From Pseudomonas sp. Irchel 3E20 (lineage in GTDB: Bacteria > Pseudomonadota > Gammaproteobacteria > Pseudomonadales > Pseudomonadaceae): a stretch of DNA of 64,000 bases. Location of the stretch: assembly GCF_900187645.1 (NCBI RefSeq), contig NZ_FYEE01000004.1, positions 310,001 through 374,000 on the forward strand, in the 5' to 3' direction. Within the stretch, counting starts at the first letter, position 1. Each line of letters opens with the position of its first letter. The translations under genes and the position numbers were made by a program. Of this stretch, positions 17,696 to 26,875 are shown in pieces. The notes under the pieces were generated by a model, which worked only from the letters and a program-made list of their open reading frames with translations, had not been told where the DNA came from and did not search any database.

Positions 17696-17708
17696 ACGCC
17701 GCGCATAC

Positions 17709-17741
17709 AAAAAAAACCCCAGGATCGCTCCTGGGGTTTGT
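17709..17741. terminator. Bidirectional terminator between gloA and ahpF
   Basis: A stem AACCCCAGGA/TCCTGGGGTT with a 4-nt loop, A run on the left and T-rich right flank, between convergent gene ends. Confidence 0.9.
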
Positions 17742-17767
17742 CGTTTACGGGCCCTGCAATCGGGCAA

Positions 17768-19330
17768 TCAGGCCGGTGCCGACGTCCGGATGAGGTGGTC
17801 GAACGCACTGAGGGAAGCCTTGGCGCCCTCGCCCACCGCGATCACGATCTGCTTGTACGGCACGGTGGTCACGTCGCCTGCGGCAAACACGCCCGGAATC
17901 GAGGTTTCGCCGCGGGCATCGACGATGATCTCGCCACGGGGCGACAACTCGACGGTGCCTTTGAGCCAATCAGTGTTGGGCAACAAACCGATCTGCACGA
18001 AAATCCCCTCCAATTCAACGCTGCGTATTTCGTCGCTCTGGCGATCCTTGTAGCGCAAACCGTTGACCTTCTGCCCATCGCCGGTGACTTCAGTGGTTTG
18101 CGCATGGGTAATCACCGTCACGTTCGTCAGGCTGTGCAGCTTGCGTTGCAGAACCGCATCGGCGCGCAATTGCACGTCGAACTCCAACAGGGTGACGTGG
18201 GCGACGATGCCGGCCAAGTCGATGGCGGCCTCGACACCCGAGTTGCCGCCACCAATCACCGCGACGCGCTTGCCTTTGAACAGCGGGCCATCGCAATGCG
18301 GGCAGTAAGCCACACCCTTGTTGCGGTATTCCTGCTCGCCGGGCACATTCATTTCGCGCCAGCGGGCGCCGGTGGCCAGGATCACCGTCTTGGCCTTGAG
18401 ACTCGCGCCACTGGCAAAACGCACTTCGTGCAGCACGCCGTGCTGCCCAGGCACCAAGGCATTGGCCCGTTGCAGGTTCATGATGTCCACATCGTATTGC
18501 TTGACGTGTTCTTCCAACGCCATGGCCAGTTTCGGCCCTTCAGTTTCTTGCACCGAAATAAAGTTCTCGATCGCCATGGTGTCGAGCACCTGGCCACCAA
18601 AGCGTTCCGCCGCAACGCCCGTGCGGATGCCTTTGCGCGCTGCGTAGATCGCCGCCGCCGCGCCGGCCGGGCCGCCACCCACCACCAGCACATCAAAAGC
18701 ATCTTTGGCGCTGATTTTCTGCGCCTGTTTCTCGATGGCACTGGTGTCGACTTTGGCGAGGATTTCTTCCAGGCCCATGCGGCCCTGGCCAAAGTTCACG
18801 CCGTTGAGGTAGATGCTGGGCACCGCCATGATCTGGCGCTCGTCCACTTCAGCCTGGAACAGTGCGCCGTCGATGGCGACATGGCGCACGTTGGGGTTGA
18901 GTACCGCCATCAGGTTCAGGGCCTGGACGACGTCCGGGCAGTTCTGGCAAGACAATGAAAAATAGGTCTCGAAGTTCAGTTCGCCTTTGAGCGAGCGGAT
19001 TTGCTCGATCACTTCGGCGCTGGCCTTCGATGGATGGCCGCCGACTTGCAGCAGGGCCAATACCAGGGAGGTGAATTCGTGGCCCATGGGGATGCCGGCG
19101 AAACGCAGGCTGATATCGGCACCCGGGCGGTTCAACGAGAACGAGGGCTTGCGCGCATCGGTGCCGTTGTCGAGCAATGTGATGAGGCTGCAAAGACTGG
19201 CGACGTCTTTGAGCAGCGCGAGCATTTCCTGGGATTTCGCACCGTCGTCGAGTGAGGCAACGATCTCGATCGGCTGTGTGACCCGCTCCAGGTACGACTT
19301 CAATTGAGCTTTAAGATTGGCGTCCAACAT
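17768..19330 (-). CDS. ahpF: Alkyl hydroperoxide reductase flavoprotein subunit
   Basis: A 520-residue FAD- and NAD(P)H-dependent disulfide reductase that recycles AhpC. The N-terminal double thioredoxin-like region holds S-C-Q-N-C-P (Cys about 129 and 132). The FAD site is V-V-G-G-G-P-A-G, the second redox pair is Y-C-P-H-C-D-G and the NAD site is [16 protein letters not shown] closes the FAD-binding part. The ATG at 19330 (M-L-D-A-N-L-K) was preferred to the one at 19345, because it matches family N-termini and is 9 nt after a GGAG. It follows ahpC with a hairpin between. Confidence 0.97.
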   Translation of the reverse strand: MLDANLKAQLKSYLERVTQPIEIVASLDDGAKSQEMLALLKDVASLCSLITLLDNGTDARKPSFSLNRPGADISLRFAGIPMGHEFTSLVLALLQVGGHPSKASAEVIEQIRSLKGELNFETYFSLSCQNCPDVVQALNLMAVLNPNVRHVAIDGALFQAEVDERQIMAVPSIYLNGVNFGQGRMGLEEILAKVDTSAIEKQAQKISAKDAFDVLVVGGGPAGAAAAIYAARKGIRTGVAAERFGGQVLDTMAIENFISVQETEGPKLAMALEEHVKQYDVDIMNLQRANALVPGQHGVLHEVRFASGASLKAKTVILATGARWREMNVPGEQEYRNKGVAYCPHCDGPLFKGKRVAVIGGGNSGVEAAIDLAGIVAHVTLLEFDVQLRADAVLQRKLHSLTNVTVITHAQTTEVTGDGQKVNGLRYKDRQSDEIRSVELEGIFVQIGLLPNTDWLKGTVELSPRGEIIVDARGETSIPGVFAAGDVTTVPYKQIVIAVGEGAKASLSAFDHLIRTSAPA

Positions 19331-19358
19331 ACGGGCGATCTCCATGTTTGGTTCGGTA

Positions 19359-19396
19359 GAAAAAACAACGCCCGGGCAGATTCGCCCAGGCGTTTT
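19359..19396 (-). terminator. Terminator/attenuator between ahpC and ahpF
   Basis: Read on the minus strand: a 10-bp near-perfect stem (ACGCCTGGGC/GCCCGGGCGT) followed by TTGTTTTTTC. It lies after ahpC and 28 nt before the ahpF start. It probably ends most ahpC transcripts while letting some continue into ahpF, giving the usual excess of AhpC. Confidence 0.8.
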
Positions 19397-19453
19397 GTGG
19401 GGCGATGCGGTTTACATGCTCAAGTGCTCATCGCCCTCGACCTGAACGCAGTG

Positions 19454-20017
19454 TCAGATCTTGCCGACCAGGTCCAGAGACGGCGCCAAAGTGGCCTCGC
19501 CTTCTTTCCACTTGGCTGGGCAGACTTCGCCCGGGTGCGCGGCCACATACTGAGCGGCCTTGATTTTGCGCAGCAGCTCGGAAGCATCGCGACCGACGCC
19601 GCCATCGTTGATTTCAACGATTTTGATCTGGCCTTCAGGGTTGATGACGAAGGTGCCGCGGTCTGCCAGGCCTGCTTCTTCGATCAGCACATCGAAGTTG
19701 CGCGAGATGGTCAGGGTCGGGTCGCCGATCATGGTGTACTGGATCTTGCCAATGGCTGGCGAAGTGTTGTGCCAGGCCGCGTGGGCGAAGTGGGTGTCGG
19801 TGGAGACGCTGTAGATTTCGACGCCCAGTTTCTGGAATTCGGCGTAGTTGTCGGCCAGGTCTTCCAACTCGGTTGGGCAAACGAAGGTGAAGTCAGCCGG
19901 GTAGAAGAACACCACAGACCACTTGCCTTTCAGGTCGGCGTCGGACACTTCGACGAATGCGCCGTTTTTGAATGCGGTGGCTTTGAACGGTTTAACTTGG
20001 CTGTTGATGATAGGCAT
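19454..20017 (-). CDS. ahpC: Alkyl hydroperoxide reductase peroxiredoxin subunit
   Basis: A 187-residue typical 2-Cys peroxiredoxin. The peroxidatic Cys47 is in F-V-C-P-T-E and the resolving Cys in E-V-C-P-A-K-W near the C-terminus. [11 protein letters not shown] is the standard start, 187 residues the standard length. It reduces H2O2 and organic peroxides and is regenerated by the neighbouring AhpF. A GGAG-type ribosome-binding site precedes the ATG at 20017. An OxyR-like motif lies 70-106 nt upstream. Confidence 0.97.
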   Translation of the reverse strand: MPIINSQVKPFKATAFKNGAFVEVSDADLKGKWSVVFFYPADFTFVCPTELEDLADNYAEFQKLGVEIYSVSTDTHFAHAAWHNTSPAIGKIQYTMIGDPTLTISRNFDVLIEEAGLADRGTFVINPEGQIKIVEINDGGVGRDASELLRKIKAAQYVAAHPGEVCPAKWKEGEATLAPSLDLVGKI

Positions 20018-20086
20018 CGTTGATTCTCCGTCAGGGTTGAAAAGTTGATGGGGAGAATCTTAGCCATTCATCGGCGTACTGGCTCA

Positions 20087-20123
20087 TTGCCAAAGCTGAT
20101 GCTACCGATTGGTTTTGACTATC
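20087..20123 (-). promoter_or_regulatory. OxyR-like binding site upstream of ahpC
   Basis: On the plus strand four tetramers, ATTG, TGAT, ATTG and CTAT, each separated by exactly 7 bases. This is the layout of the OxyR motif ATAG-N7-CTAT-N7-ATAG-N7-CTAT with several mismatches. It sits upstream of ahpC, a standard OxyR target. The spacing is seen; the protein is inferred. Confidence 0.5.
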
Positions 20124-20154
20124 AGCGCAGCTTATTAATAGAAGAAACCTTGAG

Positions 20155-21093
20155 TCAGTCGCCCACGCTGCGCTCGCTCAGTTGCGTCATGCCCACAAAG
20201 GGGCTGGCTTCTATGTAGCGCATCGCGGACTTCATGTCCTTCCAGCCCACATAGCTCATCAGCGACTTCAAATCCCAGCCACTGCGGTGTGCCCACGTGG
20301 CAAAGCCGCGGCGCAAGGAATGGCTGGTGTAGTGCTCGGCAGCAATCCCGGCGCGCGACAACGCCTGGCGCAGCAGCGGGATCACACTGTTGGCGTGCAA
20401 CGGCTCGTCCCCCAGGTTGCCCCAGCGGTCAATGCTGCGAAACACCGGCCCGCGCACCAACGCCGCGGCGTTGATCCATTCGATATAGGCCTGCACCGGG
20501 CACAATCGCGCCAAAGCCGGGGTTTGATAGGTTTTGCCCTGGTACTCCCGGTCACTTTTGCTGCGGGGCAAGTAGAGGGTGATGCCTGCGCCGGCGACAG
20601 CTTGCACCTGCTCGACCTCCAAGCGGCATAGCTCATCACTGCGAAAGCCACGCCAGAAACCCAGCAGAATCAGCGCCGTATCGCGCCGGGCACGCAGTAG
20701 ACGGGGCTGATCGTGCCCAGCCAATGCTTGCTCGGCCTCCAACGCCAGGTAAGCGATGACGTGCTCCAGGTGTTGCAACTGCAAGGGTTCGGCCTGTTTT
20801 TCCCGGGCCGGATGCAGCGCGCGGATGCCCTTGAACACCTTGCGTACCACTGGGGCCTTGGTCGGGTCGGCGAACCCTTGGCTGTTGTGCCATTGCGCCA
20901 GCGCCGAAAGCCGCAGCTTGAGGGTGTTTATCGACAGCACGCCAGCGTGTGCCACCAGATAGCGCGCCACACTGTCGCTGGTGGCGGGCAGGAAGCCGCC
21001 CCAGGTCACCTCGAAGTGCTCGATGGCCGCCCGATAGCTACGGCGCGTGTTGTCGCGGGTGGCCGCTTGTAAATAGCGATCCAGATCACTCAT
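20155..21093 (-). CDS. Tyrosine recombinase/integrase
   Basis: A 312-residue site-specific recombinase. The N-terminal SAM-like core-binding domain covers about 1-100. The catalytic domain has Arg151 (F-R-S-D-E-L), Lys179 (R-S-K-S-D), His258 and Arg261 (H-S-L-R-R-G-F-A), Trp284 (V-G-W) and the nucleophile Tyr293 (M-R-Y-I-E), so the full catalytic set is present. The ATG at 21093 gives the family-like start M-S-D-L-D-R-Y-L; the frame is open to 21156. It is divergent from the KfrA-like gene. No attachment repeats or other mobile genes are seen around it, so it may be a resident recombinase rather than the integrase of a present element. Confidence 0.9.
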   Translation of the reverse strand: MSDLDRYLQAATRDNTRRSYRAAIEHFEVTWGGFLPATSDSVARYLVAHAGVLSINTLKLRLSALAQWHNSQGFADPTKAPVVRKVFKGIRALHPAREKQAEPLQLQHLEHVIAYLALEAEQALAGHDQPRLLRARRDTALILLGFWRGFRSDELCRLEVEQVQAVAGAGITLYLPRSKSDREYQGKTYQTPALARLCPVQAYIEWINAAALVRGPVFRSIDRWGNLGDEPLHANSVIPLLRQALSRAGIAAEHYTSHSLRRGFATWAHRSGWDLKSLMSYVGWKDMKSAMRYIEASPFVGMTQLSERSVGD

Positions 21094-21192
21094 GGGCAAA
21101 TCCCGGGCGGGTGTACGGCATAAAGGGACCAAATCTCGCGAAAAAGACTCTGGCACGGGGTAATACCAGTATATCCCATGCCAGTTATTGCC

Positions 21193-21246
21193 TTGATATC
21201 AATATTGTTGGGTTATGATATGGTATGTAATTACAGGGTACATACC
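21193..21246. promoter_or_regulatory. Operator-like inverted repeats in the recombinase/kfrA intergenic region
   Basis: A 10-bp palindrome TTGATATCAA (21193-21202) and a 25-bp inverted repeat with arms GGTATGT and ACATACC, 11 bp apart (21222-21246). The latter ends 26 nt before the KfrA-like start. Plasmid KfrA proteins bind repeats in their own promoter, so this is a candidate autoregulatory operator. The DNA here is strongly AT-rich. Confidence 0.55.
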
Positions 21247-21271
21247 ACAGTACGAAATCGTAGGAGATGAC

Positions 21272-22270
21272 ATGGCGCGCGGCGGTATAAACAAAGCGGT
21301 GGTGCAAACGGCACGCCTGGCCCTGCTGGCCCGGGGTGAGCACCCGAGCATCGACGCGGTACGTATCGAGATGGGCAATACCGGCTCCAAAACCACCATC
21401 CACCGCTATTTAAAAGAGCTGGAGGGCAGCGATCCGAAGCCCACCGGTGCAACGGCCTCTCTGAATGAAGAACTGACAGAACTGGTCGCGCGTCTGGCCC
21501 AGCGCCTGGAGGAGCAGGCCCAAGCGCCGCTTGCCGAGGCCGCAACGGCGTTTGAAGCACAGCGCGCCAGCCTGCAACAAACCCTCACCCAGGCAACGGC
21601 CGAACAGGCTCGCTTGCAGCAGCAACTGAACGTCCAAGGCGTGGCACTGAGCGAGGAAAGCGCCCGCTTGCGGGAAACCCACTCGATGCTGCAAAGCGAG
21701 CAAACCCGCAACGCCGGCCTCAGCCAGGCGTTGAGCGACGCACAGGTGCGCCTAAAGGACAAGCAAGCGCAGATCAGCTCATTGGAGGAAAAACACCTGC
21801 ACGCCCGCGATGCACTGGAGCATTACCGCAGTGCAATCAAGGAACAGCGCGAACAGGAACAGCGTCGGCATGAGGGGCAGTTGCAGCAACTGCAAATGGA
21901 GGTGCGTCAGGCGCAGCAAAGCGCCATGGTGCGCCAGGATGAAATCACCCAGTTGCACCGCGATAACGAACGTTTACTCACGGAAAACCGCGCCACGCTG
22001 CGGGAACTGAGCCTGACCCGGGAGCAACTGAGCGAGATTCGCCAGCAGCATGAACAACACATGGCGCATTCCCGTCACAGCGACAGCGAGCGCACCCTCC
22101 TCCAGGAACGCCTGCGGGTGGCGAGCCTGGAGTGCGAGACCCTGCAGCGCAGCAGCGCGGAACATCAGCAGGCCGGGCAGCAATTGCAACTGCGCCTGGC
22201 CAACACCGAGGCCCAGCTACAGGCTTTGCAAGCCGCCGCGCTAGAGGCGGCGACGCAAAGCGATAGCTAA
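21272..22270 (+). CDS. KfrA-like DNA-binding protein with long coiled coil
   Basis: A 332-residue protein. Residues 1-60 ([14 protein letters not shown], then [14 protein letters not shown]) match the KfrA N-terminal helix-turn-helix domain known from IncP plasmids. The rest, to the C-terminus, is Gln/Glu/Arg/Leu-rich with heptad spacing, a continuous alpha-helical coiled coil. The start at 21272 follows GGAG; the frame is open from 21215. Its stop overlaps the convergent gor stop by 4 nt. Plasmid KfrA is an autorepressor with a partition-like structural role; the role of a chromosomal copy beside a recombinase is unknown. Confidence 0.85.
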   Translation: MARGGINKAVVQTARLALLARGEHPSIDAVRIEMGNTGSKTTIHRYLKELEGSDPKPTGATASLNEELTELVARLAQRLEEQAQAPLAEAATAFEAQRASLQQTLTQATAEQARLQQQLNVQGVALSEESARLRETHSMLQSEQTRNAGLSQALSDAQVRLKDKQAQISSLEEKHLHARDALEHYRSAIKEQREQEQRRHEGQLQQLQMEVRQAQQSAMVRQDEITQLHRDNERLLTENRATLRELSLTREQLSEIRQQHEQHMAHSRHSDSERTLLQERLRVASLECETLQRSSAEHQQAGQQLQLRLANTEAQLQALQAAALEAATQSDS

Positions 22271-23625
22271 CGCTCGACAGGTGTACGCATGGTGACGAAT
22301 TCTTCAGCGGCTGTAGGATGTACGCCAATGGTTTCGTCGAAATCACGCTTGGTCGCGCCCGCCCTTACCGCGATGGCCAGGCCCTGAATGATCTCCCCAG
22401 CGTCCGGGCCGACCATGTGGCAACCCAGAACCTTATCGGTCTTGGCGTCCACCACCAGCTTCATCAAGGTGCGCTCCTGGCAGTCGGTGAGGGTCAGTTT
22501 CATCGGGCGGAAGCGGCTCTCGAACACCTGCACCGTATGGCCCTCTTCCCGGGCCTGCTCTTCGCTCAAGCCGACAGTGCCGATGGTGGGCAAGCTGAAC
22601 ACTGCCGTCGGGATCATCTTGTAATCCACCGGGCGGTACTGCTCAGGCTTGAACAACCGCCGCGCCACCGCCATGCCCTCGGCCAGCGCCACCGGCGTCA
22701 GTTGCACGCGGCCGATCACATCGCCAATGGCCAGGATCGACGGCTCGGCGCTCTGGTACAGGTCATCGACCTCGATGAAGCCACGCTTATCCAACGTGAC
22801 CCCGGTGTTTTCCAGGCCCAGGTTGTCGAGCATCGGCCGCCTACCGGTGGCGTAGAACACGCAATCGGCGGCCAACTGGCGGCCATCCTTGAGGGTGACA
22901 TTCAGGCTGCCATCGGCCTGCTTCTCAATGCGCTCGATGTCGGCATTGAACTGCAGATCCATCCCGCGCTTGACCAACTCTTCCTGCAAGTGCTGACGCA
23001 CCGCGCCATCAAAGCCTCGCAGGAACAAATCGCCGCGATACACCAGCGTGGTCTGCGCGCCCAGGCCATGGAAAATGCCAGCGAATTCCACCGCAATATA
23101 CCCACCGCCCACCACCAGCACCCGCTTGGGCAGCGCTTTAAGGAAGAAGGCTTCATTGGAACTGATGGCGTGTTCACGGCCCGGAATATCCGGAATCTGC
23201 GGCCAGCCACCGGTGGCGATCAGGATGTGCTCGGCAGTGAAGCGCTGGCCGTCGACCTCCACTTCGTGTGGCCCCAGCACCTTGGCGTGGCTTTCATGCA
23301 GAGTCACGCCGCTATTGACCAGCAGATTGCGGTAGATGCCGTTCAACCGGTTGATTTCCCGGTCTTTGTTAGCGATCAGGGTCGCCCAGTCGAACTTCGC
23401 TTCGCCCAACGACCAGCCAAACCCGCTCGCCTGCTCAAAGTCCTCGGCAAAGTGCGCCCCGTACACCAGCAGTTTTTTCGGCACGCAGCCCACGTTAACG
23501 CAGGTGCCGCCCAGGTAGCGGCTTTCGGCCACTGCCACCTTCGCGCCAAAACCGGCCGCAAAGCGCGCAGCCCGAACACCACCGGAACCGGCGCCAATCA
23601 CATAAAGGTCAAAATCGTAGGCCAT
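22267..23625 (-). CDS. gor: Glutathione reductase
   Basis: A 452-residue FAD-dependent disulfide oxidoreductase that regenerates GSH with NADPH. FAD site G-A-G-S-G-G, redox disulfide [18 protein letters not shown] site [17 protein letters not shown] and the C-terminal H-P-T-A-A-E-E catalytic His/Glu are all present. The ATG at 23625 follows GAGGAGA; the frame is open to 23646. It lies downstream of galU on the same strand, an arrangement I recall from other Pseudomonas, but a terminator separates them. Confidence 0.97.
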   Translation of the reverse strand: MAYDFDLYVIGAGSGGVRAARFAAGFGAKVAVAESRYLGGTCVNVGCVPKKLLVYGAHFAEDFEQASGFGWSLGEAKFDWATLIANKDREINRLNGIYRNLLVNSGVTLHESHAKVLGPHEVEVDGQRFTAEHILIATGGWPQIPDIPGREHAISSNEAFFLKALPKRVLVVGGGYIAVEFAGIFHGLGAQTTLVYRGDLFLRGFDGAVRQHLQEELVKRGMDLQFNADIERIEKQADGSLNVTLKDGRQLAADCVFYATGRRPMLDNLGLENTGVTLDKRGFIEVDDLYQSAEPSILAIGDVIGRVQLTPVALAEGMAVARRLFKPEQYRPVDYKMIPTAVFSLPTIGTVGLSEEQAREEGHTVQVFESRFRPMKLTLTDCQERTLMKLVVDAKTDKVLGCHMVGPDAGEIIQGLAIAVRAGATKRDFDETIGVHPTAAEEFVTMRTPVER

Positions 23626-23707
23626 TTCATTCTCCTCGGCAGGCAAGCAGCATACCCGCTGTGTTTTTTTCGGCCAGCGCCGTAAGGGGCCTGGTGATCA
23701 AAAATGA

Positions 23708-23733
23708 AAAAGCCACCCGAAGGTGGCTTTTCC
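23708..23733 (-). terminator. Terminator downstream of galU
   Basis: Stem AAAAGCCACC/GGTGGCTTTT with a CGAA loop, followed on the minus strand by a T-rich run. It sits between the galU stop and the gor start. Confidence 0.88.
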
Positions 23734-23754
23734 TGACAGCACAGCCTGAACGTA

Positions 23755-24594
23755 TCAGTAGGCCTTGCCAGTCTTGTAGAAGTGTTCGAAGCAGAAGTTG
23801 GTCGCTTCGATGTAGCCTTCTGCGCCGCCGCAGTCAAAGCGCGTGCCTTTGAACTTGTAGGCAATGACGCAACCGTCCTGCGCCTGCTTCATCAGGGCAT
23901 CGGTGATCTGGATTTCACCGCCCTTGCCCGGCTCGGTTTCTTCGATCAGCTTGAAGATGTCCGGGGTCAGGATGTAACGGCCGATGATCGCCAGGTTCGA
24001 CGGCGCATCTTCGGGTTTTGGTTTCTCGACCATGTTGCGTACGCGGTACAGGTCATCACCGATCAGGTCGCCGGCGATCACGCCGTACTTGTGGGTTTCC
24101 TGCGGATCGACTTCCTGGATCGCCACGATGGTGCAACGGTACTGTTTGTACAGTTTGACCATCTGGGTCAGCACGCCGTCGCCTTCCAGGTTGACGCACA
24201 GGTCGTCCGCCAGTACCACGGCGAAAGGCTCGTCGCCAATCAGTGGGCGGCCGGTCAGAATCGCGTGGCCAAGGCCTTTCATTTCGGTTTGGCGGGTGTA
24301 GGAAAAAGAACACTCGTCCAGCAGTTTGCGGATGCCGACCAGGTACTTCTCTTTATCCGTGCCCTTGATCTGGTTTTCCAGCTCATAGCTGATATCGAAA
24401 TGGTCTTCCAGCGCCCGCTTGCCGCGACCGGTGACGATGGAGATCTCGGTCAGGCCGGCATCCAGCGCTTCTTCGACGCCATACTGGATCAGTGGCTTGT
24501 TGACCACCGGCAGCATTTCCTTGGGCATGGCTTTGGTCGCTGGCAAGAAGCGAGTGCCGTAGCCGGCTGCTGGGAACAAGCATTTCTTAATCAT
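23755..24594 (-). CDS. galU: UTP-glucose-1-phosphate uridylyltransferase
   Basis: A 279-residue nucleotidyltransferase making UDP-glucose for lipopolysaccharide and exopolysaccharide. The N-terminal signature F-P-A-A-G-Y-G-T-R-F-L-P-A-T-K binds UTP; Q-T-E-M-K-G-L-G-H-A, V-L-A-D-D-L, K-P and K-G-G-E-I-Q-I-T-D are further family motifs. Length is normal. The start at 24594 (M-I-K-K-C-L-F-P) matches homologues. Probably transcribed alone, ending at the hairpin at 23708. Confidence 0.97.
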   Translation of the reverse strand: MIKKCLFPAAGYGTRFLPATKAMPKEMLPVVNKPLIQYGVEEALDAGLTEISIVTGRGKRALEDHFDISYELENQIKGTDKEKYLVGIRKLLDECSFSYTRQTEMKGLGHAILTGRPLIGDEPFAVVLADDLCVNLEGDGVLTQMVKLYKQYRCTIVAIQEVDPQETHKYGVIAGDLIGDDLYRVRNMVEKPKPEDAPSNLAIIGRYILTPDIFKLIEETEPGKGGEIQITDALMKQAQDGCVIAYKFKGTRFDCGGAEGYIEATNFCFEHFYKTGKAY

Positions 24595-24819
24595 ATGAGT
24601 CCTTGAAAGGGCTGTATGGACGAATTTTGGCGCAGTCTAATCAGGCGCGGTAGAGCTTACAATGGCCTGCGATGGCGAACCGATGTCAACATAGAGAAAT
24701 AATCCGCCCGTAAGTTCCTGCCGTACCGCTATAAAGGGCCGCACACCTGCGACGAAATGCCATGAGCGCGAATTTGGGGCTATCATTGCGCCCCTGATTC
24801 AACCAACGAGACAGATTAG

Positions 24820-25011
24820 ATGTCGGCAACAAAAAGTGTTAACGGTTACCAGATCAACCAGGCCAAAGACGGCCAATGGTGGGTAGACAGCGTTGGCGGC
24901 GAAAACATAGCCGGCCCCTTCCCCACCCAGGAACTGGCCATCGAAGTGGCCAGCGTGCTGCAAGACCAGCCCACTGCGTTCACCCGCAAACGCAAGAACC
25001 CACAGTCCTGA
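24820..25011 (+). CDS. Small conserved hypothetical protein (63 aa)
   Basis: Starts S-A-T-K-S-V-N-G-Y-Q-I-N-Q-A and has Q-W-W-V-D-S-V-G-G-E-N-I-A-G-P-F, ending in a basic tail (R-K-R-K-N-P). The composition and a compact beta-rich N-terminus suggest a real, soluble small protein. A weak A/G-rich ribosome-binding region (GAGACAGATTAG) precedes the ATG. I recognise no function. The 225 nt between it and galU (divergent) presumably hold both promoters. Confidence 0.65.
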   Translation: MSATKSVNGYQINQAKDGQWWVDSVGGENIAGPFPTQELAIEVASVLQDQPTAFTRKRKNPQS

Positions 25012-25142
25012 TGCCCGCGCCAGGGCCTTGCTCCCCGCAACGCCCCGGCGTATTTGCCTGTACGTAAATGGCCTTTGGCTATAGCCTGCGCAAAGGTATT
25101 TGCCGCGCCCGCGGCGACTTCAGCATCCGGATGAATCGACAC

Positions 25143-25427
25143 ATGAAAAAAGCCCTGTTTATCTGCGCCTTCGCGGTCGCATTGAGCGGTTGCGCCACGG
25201 CCGAAAAAACCTACCTGAACAACGGCCAGCAGGGGCTGACGATTGATTGCTCAGGCGAAGCCAATTCCTGGGCCACCTGCTATGAGAAGGCCGATGCGTC
25301 TTGCGCCGGGACCGGCTACAACATCATCGGCACCGACGGCACCCCATCGGTGCCGGAAAGCGACAAGACCCTGGGCGTGGACGTGGGCAACTTCAAGGGC
25401 CGTAGCGTGGTGGTCGTTTGCAAGTAA
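25143..25427 (+). CDS. Small outer-membrane-type lipoprotein
   Basis: A 94-residue protein with a lipoprotein signal: M-K-K-A-L-F-I-C-A-F-A-V-A-L-S-G-C, lipobox L-S-G-C (Cys17). The mature part has a second and third Cys (D-C-S-G, T-C-Y-E, S-C-A-G) and ends V-V-V-C-K. It reads like a small Cys-rich envelope protein of a type common in Pseudomonas. The start at 25143 was chosen for the lipobox; the frame is open from 25068. It faces the convergent gene at 25443. Confidence 0.8.
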   Translation: MKKALFICAFAVALSGCATAEKTYLNNGQQGLTIDCSGEANSWATCYEKADASCAGTGYNIIGTDGTPSVPESDKTLGVDVGNFKGRSVVVVCK

Positions 25428-25442
25428 AAGGCCCTGGGCCTT

Positions 25443-25673
25443 CTACATATGGATTTCCGCGAACTTGATCCCCAACCCGCGCACCACTTCGATCAAGTCG
25501 TCGAGGCGAGCGAAGGACTCGACCTCATCGTTGTCGTCCACCAGGAAAAAACTGCGCCCAGCGCTTTTCTTGAAGAATACGATCCATTCCCCGGAGTTCG
25601 CCGGATTTTGAATCACATGGGTCGCCGAGATATGACCCTCGGCATGCCGTTGCGTGACGTGTTCACGTTTCAT
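25443..25673 (-). CDS. Conserved hypothetical protein (76 aa)
   Basis: Begins M-K-R-E-H-V-T-Q-R-H-A-E-G-H-I-S and contains G-E-W-I-V-F-F-K-K-S-A-G-R-S-F-F-L-V-D-D, then an acidic helix. No signal peptide or membrane segment. The ATG at 25673 was chosen; an upstream start at 25739 would run through the terminator hairpin at 25692. It may be a small regulatory or nucleic-acid-associated protein, but nothing in the sequence decides this. Confidence 0.65.
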   Translation of the reverse strand: MKREHVTQRHAEGHISATHVIQNPANSGEWIVFFKKSAGRSFFLVDDNDEVESFARLDDLIEVVRGLGIKFAEIHM

Positions 25674-25691
25674 GTTGGCTGCTCCAAAAAC

Positions 25692-25723
25692 AATGCCGCC
25701 CAAAGCAGGCCTTGGGCGGCATT
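25692..25723 (-). terminator. Terminator of the lipoprotein gene at 25766
   Basis: A 12-bp perfect stem, AATGCCGCCCAA/TTGGGCGGCATT, followed on the minus strand by TGTTTTTG. It lies 43 nt after the stop of the gene at 25766-26116. Confidence 0.85.
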
Positions 25724-25765
25724 GATGCAAATTTGCCACAGTTTATCGGATGCCAGCGTTCACCG

Positions 25766-26116
25766 TCAGCCAGAAATACAGGCTGTAGCGGCCTCGCGCA
25801 CATCCTGCGGGCGTAGCGGCATGTTGGACATGCGCTCGTAGAGCTTGATGCTGCTACCGCCAGAGCGGTCGTCGATTTCCAGGATGGCTGCCGGCCCCAT
25901 GGACAGTTTCTGCGCCACGATAATCCGGATGCCGCCCTTGTACGGCTCCATTTGCATGGCCCCGCGGCTATCTGCCAGGCGGTCGACCACGCATTGGCCG
26001 TAGGCTTTGGGCTCCTTCCCTGAAATCACCGCCAGGGTCGGTGGCGCCTGGCGGATATCCGACACCGTCGCGCAACCGCCCATGGCCAAGGCCAGAATCC
26101 ACACAAGCCGCTTCAT
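25766..26116 (-). CDS. Putative lipoprotein (116 aa)
   Basis: Lipoprotein signal M-K-R-L-V-W-I-L-A-L-A-M-G-G-C with lipobox M-G-G-C (Cys15). The mature protein has one Cys pair candidate (Q-C-V-V-D-R and T-A-C-I-S-G). The ATG at 26116 follows GGAGG; the frame is open to 26554, but the upstream part has no coding features and covers the promoter of the divergent gene at 26294. The function is unknown. It resembles in size and layout the lipoprotein at 33088-33438. Confidence 0.8.
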   Translation of the reverse strand: MKRLVWILALAMGGCATVSDIRQAPPTLAVISGKEPKAYGQCVVDRLADSRGAMQMEPYKGGIRIIVAQKLSMGPAAILEIDDRSGGSSIKLYERMSNMPLRPQDVREAATACISG

Positions 26117-26293
26117 ACAAAACCTCCGATAAAGACGCTCGGACAGCGTAAAGCCTGCTTTTCTCCGCATAAACCTTCGCAACCGGCGCTTATTTTCTTC
26201 AGGCCACTGCTGCTGGCCAGATAATCCGCCGTCTGTGCTGATAAACTGCGGGCCATTGTTTTGACTGCAAAAAGAGCCCTTCTGGAGGCGCCC

Positions 26294-26596
26294 ATGAAAT
26301 TTATCCACCAGCGCGAGCACCTCAACGAAGACGATATCGTCATCATCGAGTGCTCCCAGACCTGCAATATCCGCCTGATGAACGACGCCAACTTCCGCAG
26401 CTTCAAGAACGGCGGCCGCCACACCTACCACGGTGGCGCCTTCGACCAGTTCCCGGCCAAGATCACCGCACCGAGCACCGGTTTCTGGAACATCACCATC
26501 GACACCGTGACCAACCGCGCCATCAGCGTGACGCGCAAGCCCACCCTGACCCATTCGATCCGCATCGTGCGCCGCTCCAGCTCGAAACTGCGCTAA
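26294..26596 (+). CDS. DUF1883 domain protein (100 aa)
   Basis: M-K-F-I-H-Q-R-E-H-L-N-E-D-D-I-V-I-I-E-C-S-Q followed by N-I-R-L-M-N-D-A-N-F-R-S-F matches the DUF1883 family, which is of unknown function and sometimes fused to TIR-like domains. This one is a stand-alone single-domain protein. A GGAGG-like site precedes the ATG at 26294. The gene at 26617 follows after 20 nt and is probably in the same operon. Confidence 0.75.
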   Translation: MKFIHQREHLNEDDIVIIECSQTCNIRLMNDANFRSFKNGGRHTYHGGAFDQFPAKITAPSTGFWNITIDTVTNRAISVTRKPTLTHSIRIVRRSSSKLR

Positions 26597-26616
26597 ACCG
26601 AACCAGAGGAACGACC

Positions 26617-26787
26617 ATGGCCCAGACCACCAAGTACGTCATCAAGTACAAACTCAATGGCGAGCGGCGCTTCGAGTTCGCCCAACTGGCCACCGGCAGC
26701 CAGGAAGAAGCCGAGGCAGCGCTCAAGGCCATTCACGGCGACGGTGACGATGTGCTCAGCGATATCAGCGTCAGCAAAGCGCTGTAA
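26617..26787 (+). CDS. Small hypothetical protein (56 aa)
   Basis: A short ORF after DUF1883: A-Q-T-T-K-Y-V-I-K-Y-K-L-N-G-E-R-R-F-E-F, then a helical, acidic second half ending V-S-K-A-L. AGAGGA lies 7 nt before the ATG. The beta-then-helix pattern, good ribosome-binding site and close spacing argue that it is real. The function is unknown. Confidence 0.6.
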   Translation: MAQTTKYVIKYKLNGERRFEFAQLATGSQEEAEAALKAIHGDGDDVLSDISVSKAL

Positions 26788-26875
26788 CCCGCCACATCGC
26801 TGGCTTTATGCCAGCCACTCCTGCTACAAACGCTCCGTCGTCCTCTTCAATTTGACCTCGGAGCCCTCCCCCGAT

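Noticed and set aside
20155..22270. The recombinase/KfrA pair as the core of an intact integrative element
   Set aside because: I found no flanking direct repeat, tRNA target or cargo genes; gor and galU lie tightly on one side and ahpC on the other.
22318..23685. A 455-codon plus-strand frame opposite gor
   Set aside because: Glutathione reductase on the other strand carries every expected motif; the antisense frame carries none.
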